DNA from: Alishewanella aestuarii B11
GTDB lineage: Bacteria; Pseudomonadota; Gammaproteobacteria; Enterobacterales; Alteromonadaceae
Direction of reading: 5' to 3'
Assembly (NCBI RefSeq): GCF_000280055.1
Contig: NZ_ALAB01000024.1
Span: 62,001 to 126,000 of the forward strand
Length of the DNA stretch: 64,000 nt
Shown here: positions 47,717-57,506 of the stretch, piece by piece
Layout: each line of letters begins with the position of its first letter
Position numbering within the stretch: position 1 is the first letter of the stretch
Translations under genes and position numbers: made by a program
The notes under the pieces: model-generated
The model's database searches: none
Told to the model about the DNA's origin: nothing
The model's input: only the letters and a program-made list of their open reading frames with translations

Positions 47717-47765
47717 ATTCAACATTCAACATTCAACATTCAACATTCAACATTCAACATTCAAC
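47717..47765. repeat. Heptamer microsatellite, seven copies of ATTCAAC
   Basis: Seven perfect consecutive ATTCAAC units (49 bases) lie two bases past the asnS stop codon on its 3' side and before the terminator. The number is likely to vary by slippage. It is transcribed as part of the asnS 3' end. Confidence 0.95.
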
Positions 47766-47767
47766 AA

Positions 47768-49168
47768 TTAGAACTCGGCATTACCCGGTGTTCGCGGGAA
47801 AGCAATCACATCGCGCACATTACCAACACCAGTGACATAGGACACTAAGCGCTCAAAGCCCAAACCAAAGCCGGCGTGTGGTACTGTGCCGTAGCGGCGT
47901 AAATCGCGATACCAGCCGTAATCTTCTTTGTTCAGCCCCATCTCGTCCATGCGCTTATCCAGCATCTCAAGGCGCTCTTCACGCTGACTACCACCGATAA
48001 TTTCACCAATACCCGGTGCCAGGACGTCCATCGCTGCCACAGTTTTACCGTCTTCATTTAAACGCATATAGAAGGCTTTAATGTCTTTCGGGTAGTTTTG
48101 CATAATGATCGGCGCACCAATATGCTCTTCGGCCAGATAGCGCTCGTGTTCAGACTGCAGGTCAACACCCCATTCTACCGGGTACTCGAATTTCTTACCG
48201 CAGGTTTTCAGAATTTCGATGGCATCGGTGTAGTCCATCCGCACAAAGCTGGAGTTCACCACCTTCTCCAGCCGGTTGATCGCATCAGCATCAATCCGCT
48301 CGGCAAAAAAGGCGAGATCGTCGGCGCGCTCGGCCAATACCGCTTTAAACACGTACTTCAGCATATCTTCGGCCAGCTGGGCGATATCTTTTAGTTCGGC
48401 AAAGGCGACTTCCGGTTCAATCATCCAGAACTCAGCCAGGTGACGGCTGGTGTTCGAATTCTCAGCACGGAAGGTTGGGCCAAAGGTATAGATCTTTGAC
48501 AGCGCACAGGCATAGGCTTCACCGTTCAGCTGACCTGATACCGTTAAAAAGGTCTCTTTACCAAAGAAATCCTGGCTAAAATCAACTTTCCCCTGATCGT
48601 TGCGTGGCAGGTTATGAATATCCAGCGTACTGACACGGAACATTTCACCGGCACCTTCAGTATCCGAACCGGTAATAATCGGTGTGCTGATCCAGTAATA
48701 ACCCTGCTCATGGAAAAAACGGTGGATGGCTTGTGCCAGACAGTGCCGTACCCGGGTGACCGCGCCCATAATATTGGTGCGTGGCCGCAGGTGCGCCTGT
48801 TCGCGCAGATATTCCATGCTGTGGCGTTTAGGCGCCATCGGGTAAGTATCCGGGTTTTCTACCCAGCCTAACACTTCAACGACATCGGCCTGAATTTCAT
48901 ACGCCTGGCCCTGACCTTCAGAGCGGGCAATCACACCTGAAACCGCCACAGAGCAAGAGGTGGTCAGACGCTTTACTTCTGTTTCGTAATTGGCCAGATT
49001 GGCCGGAACCACGGCCTGAACCGCATCAAAACAGCTGCCGTCATGCACGGCTAAAAAGGAAATACCGGCTTTTGAATCGCGGCGGGTGCGGATCCAGCCT
49101 TTTACCGTGATCTTTTCGCCAACCGCATAGCGACCGGCCAGAACATCTTTAATAACAGCATGCGTCAT
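47768..49168 (-). CDS. asnS: Asparaginyl-tRNA synthetase
   Basis: A 466-residue class II synthetase, the same length as E. coli AsnRS. An N-terminal OB domain ([20 protein letters not shown]) is followed by the catalytic core. Motif 2 is [20 protein letters not shown] and motif 3 ends [13 protein letters not shown]. It charges tRNA-Asn directly. GGAG precedes ATG 49168. Confidence 0.95.
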   Translation of the reverse strand: MTHAVIKDVLAGRYAVGEKITVKGWIRTRRDSKAGISFLAVHDGSCFDAVQAVVPANLANYETEVKRLTTSCSVAVSGVIARSEGQGQAYEIQADVVEVLGWVENPDTYPMAPKRHSMEYLREQAHLRPRTNIMGAVTRVRHCLAQAIHRFFHEQGYYWISTPIITGSDTEGAGEMFRVSTLDIHNLPRNDQGKVDFSQDFFGKETFLTVSGQLNGEAYACALSKIYTFGPTFRAENSNTSRHLAEFWMIEPEVAFAELKDIAQLAEDMLKYVFKAVLAERADDLAFFAERIDADAINRLEKVVNSSFVRMDYTDAIEILKTCGKKFEYPVEWGVDLQSEHERYLAEEHIGAPIIMQNYPKDIKAFYMRLNEDGKTVAAMDVLAPGIGEIIGGSQREERLEMLDKRMDEMGLNKEDYGWYRDLRRYGTVPHAGFGLGFERLVSYVTGVGNVRDVIAFPRTPGNAEF

Positions 49169-49317
49169 GCAAACAACTCCAAAGGGACAAGCAGGGGCAG
49201 CATCAGCTCTAGCGCCCAGGTTGAATTAAAGCAGTAATGATACTTGGCGCAAGGCTGAATACAAGCAAAAAATTGCGCCAGCAGAAAAGAGTTGGCTCGC
49301 CGGAAGAAAGTTGCGTA

Positions 49318-49818
49318 CTAGGGCGTGGCGACCTGACGGACCTGCACCTTTTTCAAATTAGGTAAATAGATAAGCTGTTGACCATCGGCACTTAGGATCA
49401 CCTCAGCGGTACCCCGAAAGTGCCGGCTTTCGAGTCGATCCGCATCCAGCACCCAAAGCCGGATATTATTTTCCAGCAGCAGTTGCTTGCCATCCTGCTG
49501 ACTGGCTATCAGTTGCAGCTTATAACCTTGTTGCGCCGGCAGCTGACCATCCTGATAACTCAGATCAAACTGAAAGCCGCCACTTAATGCCTGTACGTTG
49601 CCAGTACGTAAGTTACGGCCGCTAATAAGAATAGCGCTACCACGGGCTAAAGCCCGCGGTGCCGTTAAACGCCAGAGACTGCCATCGGTCAGCGCCAGTT
49701 GGTTCGTGCTGCTGCCATTTATTTCCGACAACAGATACTGCACTGGCTCACCCGGGGTTTGTGACAAGATAGCGGCGCTGAAAAACAGTGCGCCAAGCAG
49801 GCTCAGGCGTTTTAGCAT
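49318..49818 (-). CDS. Exported protein of unknown function
   Basis: A 166-residue protein with a signal peptide (MLKRLSLLGALFFSAAIL). The mature part is beta-rich with ALTDGSLWRLTAPRALARGS and no recognised motif. It overlaps the metallo-hydrolase stop by one base (TGATG), so both are one transcript. I cannot assign a function. Confidence 0.62.
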   Translation of the reverse strand: MLKRLSLLGALFFSAAILSQTPGEPVQYLLSEINGSSTNQLALTDGSLWRLTAPRALARGSAILISGRNLRTGNVQALSGGFQFDLSYQDGQLPAQQGYKLQLIASQQDGKQLLLENNIRLWVLDADRLESRHFRGTAEVILSADGQQLIYLPNLKKVQVRQVATP

Positions 49819-50681
49819 CAGGGTACCGCCTGATACAGGGTTTTGATCCAGCGCTCTTCGGTAATAAAGTTCCAGTGCCAGGCTTTGAACTCGTCACCCA
49901 GACCTTTGGCAATCAGCTCGGCTTCAGAGACGCCTTGCTGTTTGGCGGCAGTCACCAGCGCCAGCGTTTGCTCCATCATAGCCAGTTCCTGCTGTAAGCC
50001 GGCTTTATTGGTCAGCTCACCATGGCCCGGAATCACCTGCGTTCGCTCATCAATTTTGCTAATCACATAGCGGGTGTTTTCAATATATTGCTGCACATTG
50101 CCGCCATTATTGGTATCAACGAATGGGAAGCGGCCCTGAAACATCAGATCGCCCATATGCACAATATTCTGTGCCGGGAACCAAATCAGCAAGTCGCCGT
50201 CGGTATGGCTGGCCGGCATCGGCTCCAGCACCAGCTCGACGCCAAAATGATTAATGGTGGTTTTTTCTGTAATGGTGGTTTTCGGTAAGCCCGCCGGATC
50301 GAAATTGGCGTTACCGGCCAGCCGGGTTTTAACATTGGCATGAGCAATAATGTCAGCCTGAGCGGCCAGGGCGGCATTGCCACCAACATGATCGCCATGC
50401 ATATGGGTATTAATCAACGTTGTGAGTTCAGCCGGGCTTAGCGTTTTTAAGCTGGCGCGAATTTTCTCCGCCAGCTCGGCATACTGGCTGTCAATCAACA
50501 GCACGCCCTGAGGTGCTGCTACCGCAGCCATATTGCCGCCAGCGCCGGTCAGCATATAGACATTATCTTTTAGCGGGGTAGCACTAACCTGTACATCGGC
50601 AAAGCGGTTGGCCAACGCCACGCTACTACAAAGTAGCAGGGCTGCGCCGGTAAAAAGGCTAAGGGTTTTAGTTAATTTCAT
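49818..50681 (-). CDS. Periplasmic metallo-beta-lactamase-fold hydrolase
   Basis: A 287-residue protein with a signal peptide (LSLFTGAALLLCSSVALA). The zinc motif is THMHGDHVGGN (HxHxDH), with further ligands in MPASHTDGD and VIPGHGELT. It may act on beta-lactams, quorum signals or other esters; the substrate cannot be chosen from sequence. GGAG at a 6-base spacing sets ATG 50681. Confidence 0.83.
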   Translation of the reverse strand: MKLTKTLSLFTGAALLLCSSVALANRFADVQVSATPLKDNVYMLTGAGGNMAAVAAPQGVLLIDSQYAELAEKIRASLKTLSPAELTTLINTHMHGDHVGGNAALAAQADIIAHANVKTRLAGNANFDPAGLPKTTITEKTTINHFGVELVLEPMPASHTDGDLLIWFPAQNIVHMGDLMFQGRFPFVDTNNGGNVQQYIENTRYVISKIDERTQVIPGHGELTNKAGLQQELAMMEQTLALVTAAKQQGVSEAELIAKGLGDEFKAWHWNFITEERWIKTLYQAVP

Positions 50682-50739
50682 TATCGGCTCCAATAGTTTA
50701 GGCACAAAAACTACGGCCTGTTTTGCTGTTTAGTTTACT

Positions 50740-52014
50740 CTAGCACGACGAGGCAACCTCGTACATCGACCAACAGAGACGACTTAGCTGTGCACTGCTA
50801 ATGGTAAAGGGCGGCATAATATAGATCAGGTTATTAAAGGGCCGGATCCAGACACCGCGCTCGACAAACTGAGCCTGTAATTTCGCCACGTCCACTTTTT
50901 GTTGCATTTCCAGCACGCCAATGGCGCCCAGTACCCGCACTTGTTTGACTGCCGCAAGCTTAGCACAGGGGGCTAACTCCACGGTAAGCTGTTGTTCAAT
51001 CGCCGCCACCTGCTGCTGCCAGTGTCCTTCGGCAATGATGCGGATACTCTCCAGTGCCACTGCGCAGGCCAGCGGATTGGCCATAAAGGTCGGGCCATGC
51101 ATTAACCCGCCGGCCGCACTTAAACTAATACCGCGGGCAATTTCATCACTACACAGCGTGGCGGCCAGCGTCAGATAGCCACCACTTAACGCCTTGCCCA
51201 GACAGAGGATATCCGGATTGATTGCGGCATGCTCACAGGCAAACAACTTACCGCTGCGGCCAAAGCCGGTAGCAATTTCATCGGCAATCAGCAGCACCTG
51301 ATACTGGTCACAGAGCTCGCGTACACCGCGTAAATAATCCGGATGATAAAAGCGCATACCACCATAGCCCTGAACGATCGGCTCCAGAATGATGGCGGCG
51401 ATGTCATTGGCAGACTGGCGCAGCAGGTCACGTAGCGGTGTCAGATCGTTATCGTCAAAGAGGCCGGCAAAAGCACTCTGTGGTGCCGGCAGGAAATCAT
51501 GCTGTGGCAGTAACTGGCTAAACATACTATGCATACTGTCATGCGGATCGCAGACCGCCATCGCCGCGAAGGTATCCCCATGGTAGCCTTGGCGCAGACT
51601 TACCAGCCGGGTCTTTTGGGTTTGACCCACACCTTGCCAGTATTGCAGTGCCATTTTCAGCGCCACTTCTACCGCAATAGAGCCGCTGTCGGCCAGGAAA
51701 ACCTTGCTGAGATTGGCCGGTACCATCTTAAGCAGCTGCTGACAGAGTGCCACGGCAGGTTGATGGGTAATGCCGCCAAACATTACATGCGCCATCTGGC
51801 TAAGTTGGCTGCTAACGGCCTGATTCAGCCGTGGGTGATTATAACCATGCACGGCTGACCACCAGGATGCGGTGCCGTCAATCAGTTTGCGGCCATCTTC
51901 CAACTCCAGTTCGCAGCCATCGGCCCGCACTATCGGATAAACCGGTAGTGGCGTTAACATCGACGTATAGGGGTGCCAGATATGCTGGCGATCAAAATCC
52001 AGATTTATGCTCAT
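50740..52014 (-). CDS. bioA: Adenosylmethionine-8-amino-7-oxononanoate aminotransferase
   Basis: A 424-residue PLP aminotransferase. IWHPYTSMLTP is the BioA N-terminus, the PLP lysine lies in LCLGKALSGGYLTLA, and DEIATGFGRSGKLFACEHA precedes it. It converts KAPA to DAPA with SAM as amino donor. It is divergent from bioBFCD, sharing a 117-base region with a candidate BirA operator. Confidence 0.96.
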   Translation of the reverse strand: MSINLDFDRQHIWHPYTSMLTPLPVYPIVRADGCELELEDGRKLIDGTASWWSAVHGYNHPRLNQAVSSQLSQMAHVMFGGITHQPAVALCQQLLKMVPANLSKVFLADSGSIAVEVALKMALQYWQGVGQTQKTRLVSLRQGYHGDTFAAMAVCDPHDSMHSMFSQLLPQHDFLPAPQSAFAGLFDDNDLTPLRDLLRQSANDIAAIILEPIVQGYGGMRFYHPDYLRGVRELCDQYQVLLIADEIATGFGRSGKLFACEHAAINPDILCLGKALSGGYLTLAATLCSDEIARGISLSAAGGLMHGPTFMANPLACAVALESIRIIAEGHWQQQVAAIEQQLTVELAPCAKLAAVKQVRVLGAIGVLEMQQKVDVAKLQAQFVERGVWIRPFNNLIYIMPPFTISSAQLSRLCWSMYEVASSC

Positions 52015-52025
52015 AAAATAATCAG

Positions 52026-52058
52026 TAGTAAACTTTGATGGCTGGTCTGCGTTGACAA
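52026..52058. promoter_or_regulatory. Candidate BirA operator (bioO)
   Basis: TAGTAAACT and CGTTGACAA are separated by 15 bases, close to the known TTGTAAACC-N15-GGTTTACAA biotin operator (two mismatches per half). It lies between bioA and bioB, where biotin-controlled repression by BirA is expected. Confidence 0.6.
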
Positions 52059-52079
52059 GCCGGGGGTGGTCGCTAGACT
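52052..52079 (+). promoter_or_regulatory. bioB promoter
   Basis: TTGACA and TAGACT are 16 bases apart, a good sigma-70 promoter. The -35 box lies in the right half of the BirA operator, so bound repressor would block it. It is about 50 bases from the bioB start. Confidence 0.6.
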
Positions 52080-52131
52080 AGCGGAAAAACCATTGCGGCT
52101 CAATGCTGCTACGCTGATAACAGGGATCCCC

Positions 52132-53187
52132 ATGCAGGCCACATCTTTTCAGGTTACTCCCCGCCATAACTGGACTTTAGCCGAGGTTAATGCGCTGTTC
52201 GCCTTACCCTTTAATGATTTATTATTTCAGGCACAGTCGGTGCACCGGGTGCATTTTAATGCCAATGAGGTGCAGGTTAGCACCTTGCTGTCGATTAAAA
52301 CCGGTGCCTGTGCCGAAGATTGTAAATATTGTCCGCAAAGTGGCCATTACAATACCGGCCTTGAGCGTGAGCGGTTGTTAGAGGTAGAAAAGGTGCTGCG
52401 CCAGGCCGCGGCCGCGAAAGACAAGGGCGCCAGTCGCTTTTGTATGGGCGCTGCCTGGAGTAACCCTAAGCAGCGCGATATGCCGTATTTAATTGAAATG
52501 GTGCGTGGCGTAAAAGCCATGGGCCTGGAAACCTGTATGACACTGGGTAAGCTGGAGCCGGAGCAGGCGCATTCACTGGCCGCAGCGGGTCTGGATTACT
52601 ACAACCATAACCTGGATACCTCGCCGGAGTTTTACGGTGAAATTATTACCACCCGCAGTTATCAGGATCGACTGGATACGCTGAGCCATGTGCGCGATGC
52701 CGGCATGAAAGTCTGTTGTGGTGGCATTGTCGGTATGGGCGAAAGTGCTAATGACCGCTCGGCGTTACTGATGCAAATTGCTAATTTGCCGCTGCATCCG
52801 GAGAGTGTGCCAATTAATATGCTGGTCAAGGTAGAAGGCACACCACTGGAGAATGTCGCCGATCTGGACGGTTTTGAATTTATCCGTACCATTGCCGTCG
52901 CCCGTATTATGTTGCCACAAAGCCATGTTCGCTTATCTGCTGGCCGTAGCCGGATGAATGAACAGATGCAGGCGCTATGCTTTTTCGCCGGTGCCAACTC
53001 CATTTTCTACGGTGACAAACTGCTGACCACCGAAAACCCGGCGGCGGATGCGGATATGCAATTATTTGCCAAGCTCGGCATAGTGCCGGAAAAGCGCCAG
53101 GATGTGTCGGATGAAGCCCATGCGCTGGCACTGGCCGATGCCATTAAAGAGCAGCAAAATCCGCCGCTATATCATGCTGCAGGCTAA
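52132..53187 (+). CDS. bioB: Biotin synthase
   Basis: A 351-residue radical SAM enzyme (E. coli 346). The [4Fe-4S] cluster cysteines are Cys60, Cys64 and Cys67 in [20 protein letters not shown] and the second-cluster residues follow (GIVGMGES). It inserts sulfur into dethiobiotin. ATG 52132 follows CAGGGAT; an extension 22 codons upstream lacks support. Confidence 0.97.
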   Translation: MQATSFQVTPRHNWTLAEVNALFALPFNDLLFQAQSVHRVHFNANEVQVSTLLSIKTGACAEDCKYCPQSGHYNTGLERERLLEVEKVLRQAAAAKDKGASRFCMGAAWSNPKQRDMPYLIEMVRGVKAMGLETCMTLGKLEPEQAHSLAAAGLDYYNHNLDTSPEFYGEIITTRSYQDRLDTLSHVRDAGMKVCCGGIVGMGESANDRSALLMQIANLPLHPESVPINMLVKVEGTPLENVADLDGFEFIRTIAVARIMLPQSHVRLSAGRSRMNEQMQALCFFAGANSIFYGDKLLTTENPAADADMQLFAKLGIVPEKRQDVSDEAHALALADAIKEQQNPPLYHAAG

Positions 53188-53192
53188 GCGCC

Positions 53193-54398
53193 ATGCAGCT
53201 TGCCGCCATGCAACAGGCACTTGCCGAGCGCGAGGCTAAGGCGCTCAGGCGTAGCACCAGGGCACTTGGCGCCGTCTCTGGCCGGTTATTGCATGTCAAT
53301 GGCCGGCAGTATCTGAATTTTTCCGGTAATGACTATCTGGGGTTGGCCAGCGAGCCCAAAGTCCAGCAAGCGCTGTGTGATGCGGTCAGCCAATATGGGG
53401 TGGGCAGTACCGGCTCACCGCTGGTAACGGGTTTTCATGCCGCGCATCAGGCGTTAAGTACCGAGCTTTGTGATTGGCTTGGTGTCGAGCGGGTCTTGCT
53501 GTTTAGCTCGGGCTTTGCCGCTAACCAAAGTATGCTGGAGTGTCTGGCCAGTGCCGATGATCAGCTGCTGCTCGATAAGCTCTGCCATGCCTCCCTGATT
53601 AGCGCTGCGCAGCAGCATCCTTCGCAGGCCAAGCAGCCACTGCGGCGTTTTGCGCATAATAAGTTGGCTTCCTTAGAAAAGCTGTTACAAAAAACCGTCA
53701 GCGCCAGACATCAGTTGGTGGTGACTGAAGGTGTCTTTAGTATGGATGGTGATAGTCCGGATTTGCCGGCTATGCTGAAGCTGTGTCAGCAGCATCAGGC
53801 CGCGCTGCTACTGGATGATGCGCATGGTATAGGCGTACTGGGGCCTGAGGGGCGAGGTACCGCGGCGGCTCAGGGGGTGGCAAACAGCGAGCTGTTCTGC
53901 ACCATGGCCAATTTTGGCAAAGCCCTGGGCGCCAGCGGTGCTTTTCTGGCAGCGAACAGCACCGTTATCGAGTATCTGGAACAGTTTGCCAAACATTATA
54001 TTTACAGCACAGCGCTGCCACCGGCACTTTGCGCGGCGGTGCACTGTGCCATCCGCTTAGTTCGCACTGAGCAGTGGCGACGTGACCTGCTACAGGACAA
54101 TATCCGCTTGTTCCGACAACTGGCAGCAGAGGCCGGTTTACCGCTGCTGCATGCAGAAGAGGCGACGACAAGCTGGCTGGATCGCAGCCAGCACAGTGCC
54201 ATTCAGCTGCTGCTATTAGGCGAAGCCAGTCGTGCTTTGGCACTGAGCCAGGCCTTGCAACAACAGGGGATTTGGCTAACCGCGATCCGGCCACCGACGG
54301 TACCACCTAATAGCGCCAGGTTACGCATAACGCTGAGCGCCAGTCATCAGCCGGACGATATCCGGTTTTTAATCAATACCTTAAGGCAGTACTTTTAA
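53193..54398 (+). CDS. bioF: 8-amino-7-oxononanoate synthase
   Basis: A 401-residue PLP enzyme of the alpha-oxoamine synthase family. NFSGNDYLGLA is the conserved N-terminal motif, LLLDDAHGIGVLGPEGRG is next, and the PLP lysine is Lys243 in NFGKALG. It joins pimeloyl-ACP and alanine. It starts 5 bases after bioB and overlaps bioC by one base. Confidence 0.96.
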   Translation: MQLAAMQQALAEREAKALRRSTRALGAVSGRLLHVNGRQYLNFSGNDYLGLASEPKVQQALCDAVSQYGVGSTGSPLVTGFHAAHQALSTELCDWLGVERVLLFSSGFAANQSMLECLASADDQLLLDKLCHASLISAAQQHPSQAKQPLRRFAHNKLASLEKLLQKTVSARHQLVVTEGVFSMDGDSPDLPAMLKLCQQHQAALLLDDAHGIGVLGPEGRGTAAAQGVANSELFCTMANFGKALGASGAFLAANSTVIEYLEQFAKHYIYSTALPPALCAAVHCAIRLVRTEQWRRDLLQDNIRLFRQLAAEAGLPLLHAEEATTSWLDRSQHSAIQLLLLGEASRALALSQALQQQGIWLTAIRPPTVPPNSARLRITLSASHQPDDIRFLINTLRQYF

Positions 54399-55198
54399 TG
54401 CAGGCTGTAATACAAGCTTCTCAGGGCGCCATCGCCGCCTGTTTTGGTAAAGCCGCGGCCAGTTATCAGCACGCGGCCCGCTTACAGCGCCAGGTCGCCT
54501 ATCAGGCGTTGGCCGGTTTAACGGCTGCCGGTTCGCTTACAGGCACAACACTGGGCAACACGCTCGATTTGGGCTGCGGCCCGGGTTGGCTGCATCCGGA
54601 GTTAGCACCACATACCGAAACGCTGACTGCGCTGGATTTTAGTCCCGGCATGCTGGCTGCGGCCAAGGCACAGGGGCAGGCGGCGCATTATCTGTTAGCC
54701 GATGCGGCGGCGATCCCACTGGCTGATGCCAGTATCAATACCGTATTTTCCAGTTTAATGCTGCAGTGGTGCCCTGAGCCAGCCCAGGTACTGCACGAAA
54801 TTAGCCGGGTACTGACGCCAGGGGGGCGGGCTGTGGTCACGACCTTAGTTGCCGGCACCCTTAGCGAGTTGCAGACCGCCTTTGCTGCGGTGGATCAGCA
54901 CCAGCATGTGCAACATTTTTTACCCCTCAATGCACTCAGCACCGCCGCAGAGGCCTCAGGCGCAAGCTGGCAAGTGCATAGCTATCAGCTTGACCTTAGC
55001 TACCCGGATATCTTTGCGCTGGCAAAAGAGTTAAAACAATTGGGCGCCAGTTATATTGCCAATCGTGGGCGGCAGGGGTTAACCGGCAAGGGTTACTGGC
55101 AACAGGTTGCGGCGGCCTATCCGAATGCCAGTGCTTCAGGTTTAACGGCCAGCTATCAGGTTGCGGTGTTACAGCTTAGCAAGCCATGCAGGGATTAA
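54398..55198 (+). CDS. bioC: Malonyl-ACP O-methyltransferase
   Basis: A 266-residue class I methyltransferase. LDLGCGPGWLHPELAP is the SAM loop, and TVFSSLMLQWCPEPAQVL and SRVLTPGGRAVVTT follow, as in BioC. It methylates malonyl-ACP to start pimelate synthesis. It overlaps bioF and bioD by one base, consistent with coupled translation. Confidence 0.92.
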   Translation: MQAVIQASQGAIAACFGKAAASYQHAARLQRQVAYQALAGLTAAGSLTGTTLGNTLDLGCGPGWLHPELAPHTETLTALDFSPGMLAAAKAQGQAAHYLLADAAAIPLADASINTVFSSLMLQWCPEPAQVLHEISRVLTPGGRAVVTTLVAGTLSELQTAFAAVDQHQHVQHFLPLNALSTAAEASGASWQVHSYQLDLSYPDIFALAKELKQLGASYIANRGRQGLTGKGYWQQVAAAYPNASASGLTASYQVAVLQLSKPCRD

Positions 55199-55200
55199 TG

Positions 55201-55893
55201 ATGAACCAACACTGTTTTTTTGTTACCGGCACTGATACCGATGCCGGTAAGACCTATGTCAGTGCCTTGTTGTTACAAGGCTATGCCGCTTTGGGCATTA
55301 CTGCGCTGGGCGCGAAACCGCTGGCAGCGGGTGCAGAGCAGGCGGCGGATGGCAGCCTGCAAAATAGTGACGCGTTACTGTTGCAGCAGCATTCTGGTAT
55401 CGCGTTGCCTTATGTGCAGCATAATCCGGTGTGTTTAGCCGAACCAGCCGCACCGCATCTGGTGGCGGCCGCCGCTGGTATCAGGCTGAATGAGCCACAA
55501 CTGACTGCACATTTGCAGCAGTTACAGCAAACTCAGGCGCCGCGCATTTTAATCGAGGGCGCCGGTGGTTGGTTATTACCTTTATCGGATAAGCGTTATC
55601 TGGCGGATTGGGTGCTGGAACAGCAATTGCCGGTGGTGTTAGTGGTAGGCATTAAGCTGGGCTGTTTAAATCATGCCATGCTCACGGTGCGGGAATTAGA
55701 GCGCAGTGGTGCCAGGATCCTTGGTTGGGTCGCCAATATTATCAGCCCGGATATGCTGTATCTGGCACAAAATATTGCGGACTTAACGCAGCGTATTCAG
55801 GCGCCCTTGCTGGCTACTGTGCCTTATGCCGCTGTCGCTAAGCCGGAAATCGCGCTTCAGTTAGCGGCAGCCTTAGAACAACATCTGACTTAG
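55201..55893 (+). CDS. bioD: Dethiobiotin synthetase
   Basis: A 230-residue ATPase. The P-loop is FVTGTDTDAGKTYVS near the N-terminus, and the LIEGAGGWLLPLS motif follows. It closes the ureido ring of dethiobiotin. The start is ATGATG: 55201 has the better spacing from AGGGA, with 55198 as the alternative overlapping the bioC stop. Last gene of the bioBFCD operon. Confidence 0.93.
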   Translation: MNQHCFFVTGTDTDAGKTYVSALLLQGYAALGITALGAKPLAAGAEQAADGSLQNSDALLLQQHSGIALPYVQHNPVCLAEPAAPHLVAAAAGIRLNEPQLTAHLQQLQQTQAPRILIEGAGGWLLPLSDKRYLADWVLEQQLPVVLVVGIKLGCLNHAMLTVRELERSGARILGWVANIISPDMLYLAQNIADLTQRIQAPLLATVPYAAVAKPEIALQLAAALEQHLT

Positions 55894-56030
55894 GCCGTTG
55901 TGAGTGCTTATATTTACTTACACGTTTTACCTGACTTTTCATATTTTTTGCCGTAAAACGGCAACCAGAAATTGAATTCATGGTCTATGCCCATATATAC
56001 AGGTGCAGTAAATCTTAAGAGGGTGTATCG

Positions 56031-56891
56031 ATGAAACGGGTGTTGTTATTTCTGGCAACTAACTTAGCGGTGATTTTAGTTCTGAGCATTGTATTAAATA
56101 TCGTGTTCAGCTTTCTGGGAATAGACCATAGCAGTATCGGCGGCTTACTGGTGTTTGCCGCGATTTTTGGCTTTGGTGGCTCCTTTATCTCGTTACTGAT
56201 GTCTAAGTGGATGGCTAAGCGCTCTACCGGCGCTGTGGTGATCACTCAGCCGCGTAATGCTACTGAGCACTGGCTGATGAATACCGTGGCCAAGCAAGCG
56301 AAAGCGGCAGGCATTGGTATGCCGGAAGTGGCGGTCTATGACTCGCCAGAAATGAATGCCTTTGCTACCGGGGCTAACCGTAATAATGCGCTGGTCGCCG
56401 TATCTACCGGTTTGCTGCGCAATATGAGCGAAGATGAAGTCGAAGCGGTGTTGGCACATGAGGTGTCTCACATCGCCAATGGCGATATGGTGACGCTAAC
56501 GCTGATCCAGGGCGTGGTGAATACCTTTGTGATTTTCTTAGCGCGTTTAATTGCCGGTGTGATTCGTAACAACAACCAGCAAATGGGCCAGCTGGCGTAT
56601 TTTGCCATCGTTATCGTACTGGAAATGGTATTTGGTATTCTGGCCAGCATCATTGTGATGTGGTTCTCGCGGCAGCGAGAATACCGGGCTGATGCCGGTG
56701 CCGCCCGTTTAGCCGGTGCCGGTAAGATGATTAAAGCGCTGGAGCGGTTAAAGTATAACCATGAAAGCCGCCTGGAAGGCAGTATGATGGCCTTTGGTAT
56801 TTCCGGTAAGAAAGCCAAATCAGAACTGTTCTTAAGCCATCCACCGCTGGAAAAACGCATTGCTGCGTTGCAAAACAGCCGGCAGTTTTAA
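56031..56891 (+). CDS. htpX: Protease HtpX
   Basis: A 286-residue inner-membrane metalloprotease with two N-terminal and two central helices. The zinc site is HEVSH (His143, Glu144, His147), and the third ligand lies in [12 protein letters not shown]. It degrades misfolded membrane proteins and is often under envelope stress control; no promoter is called here. The length and N-terminus match the family. Confidence 0.95.
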   Translation: MKRVLLFLATNLAVILVLSIVLNIVFSFLGIDHSSIGGLLVFAAIFGFGGSFISLLMSKWMAKRSTGAVVITQPRNATEHWLMNTVAKQAKAAGIGMPEVAVYDSPEMNAFATGANRNNALVAVSTGLLRNMSEDEVEAVLAHEVSHIANGDMVTLTLIQGVVNTFVIFLARLIAGVIRNNNQQMGQLAYFAIVIVLEMVFGILASIIVMWFSRQREYRADAGAARLAGAGKMIKALERLKYNHESRLEGSMMAFGISGKKAKSELFLSHPPLEKRIAALQNSRQF

Positions 56892-56929
56892 GCCTTAACT
56901 TAAGTCTGCAATTAAGCCTTAACCGACAG

Positions 56930-56949
56930 CACCCCGCACTAGCGGGGTG
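56930..56949. terminator. Hairpin between htpX and yjdM
   Basis: CACCCCGC and GCGGGGTG form a perfect 8-bp stem with a 4-base loop between two convergent genes. No T-tract follows on either strand, so the assignment is tentative. Confidence 0.4.
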
Positions 56950-56975
56950 TCTGCTATCTGGTGCGTTACCGCCAG

Positions 56976-57314
56976 TTAAACCTTACGTACAAACTCCGAT
57001 TTCAGGCTCATGGCGCCAAAGCCATCAATTTTACAGTCGATATCATGATCGCCTGACACCAGCCGGATATTCTTCACCTTAGTGCCAATTTTCACTACTG
57101 CTGAAGAGCCCTTCACTTTTAGATCTTTAATTACGGTAACGGTATCGCCGTCCTGCAGCAGGTTGCCGGCGCTATCGCGGATTTGCAGTCCTTGCTCAGG
57201 GGTTGCGTTGTCAGTCGCAGACCATTGATGGCCGCAGGCCGGGCAAAGCAGCAACTCGCCATCCTGATAGGTGTATTCAGCCTGACAACTGGGACAGGCG
57301 GGTAGGGTTTGCAT
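56976..57314 (-). CDS. yjdM: YjdM/PhnA-like zinc-ribbon protein
   Basis: A 112-residue protein with an N-terminal zinc ribbon ([21 protein letters not shown]) and a C-terminal SH3-like domain ([20 protein letters not shown]). This matches PhnA/YjdM. The name PhnA is historical, and a role in phosphonate use is not established. A short monocistronic gene. Confidence 0.92.
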   Translation of the reverse strand: MQTLPACPSCQAEYTYQDGELLLCPACGHQWSATDNATPEQGLQIRDSAGNLLQDGDTVTVIKDLKVKGSSAVVKIGTKVKNIRLVSGDHDIDCKIDGFGAMSLKSEFVRKV

Positions 57315-57506
57315 AGGGTACTCCCACTGACGAAACCGGCGATTATAGCCGACAACAGCACGGCTGTCGTGCCGCTATTTCGCCGCTTTATCTTCGTTAT
57401 TCAGCTAAATGCCGCGCCTGCACCGTCTTTGGCCGGATAATTTGCTATGCTGCCAGTTCGCTTTTTTGCCTTGCACGCTGCAGGCTATGTTAAGGAGAGC
57501 TTATTT

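Noticed and set aside
55948-55964. TTGCCG/CGGCAA hairpin after bioD
   Set aside because: The T-run precedes the stem on the plus strand and no T-tract follows on either strand, so it is not called a terminator.
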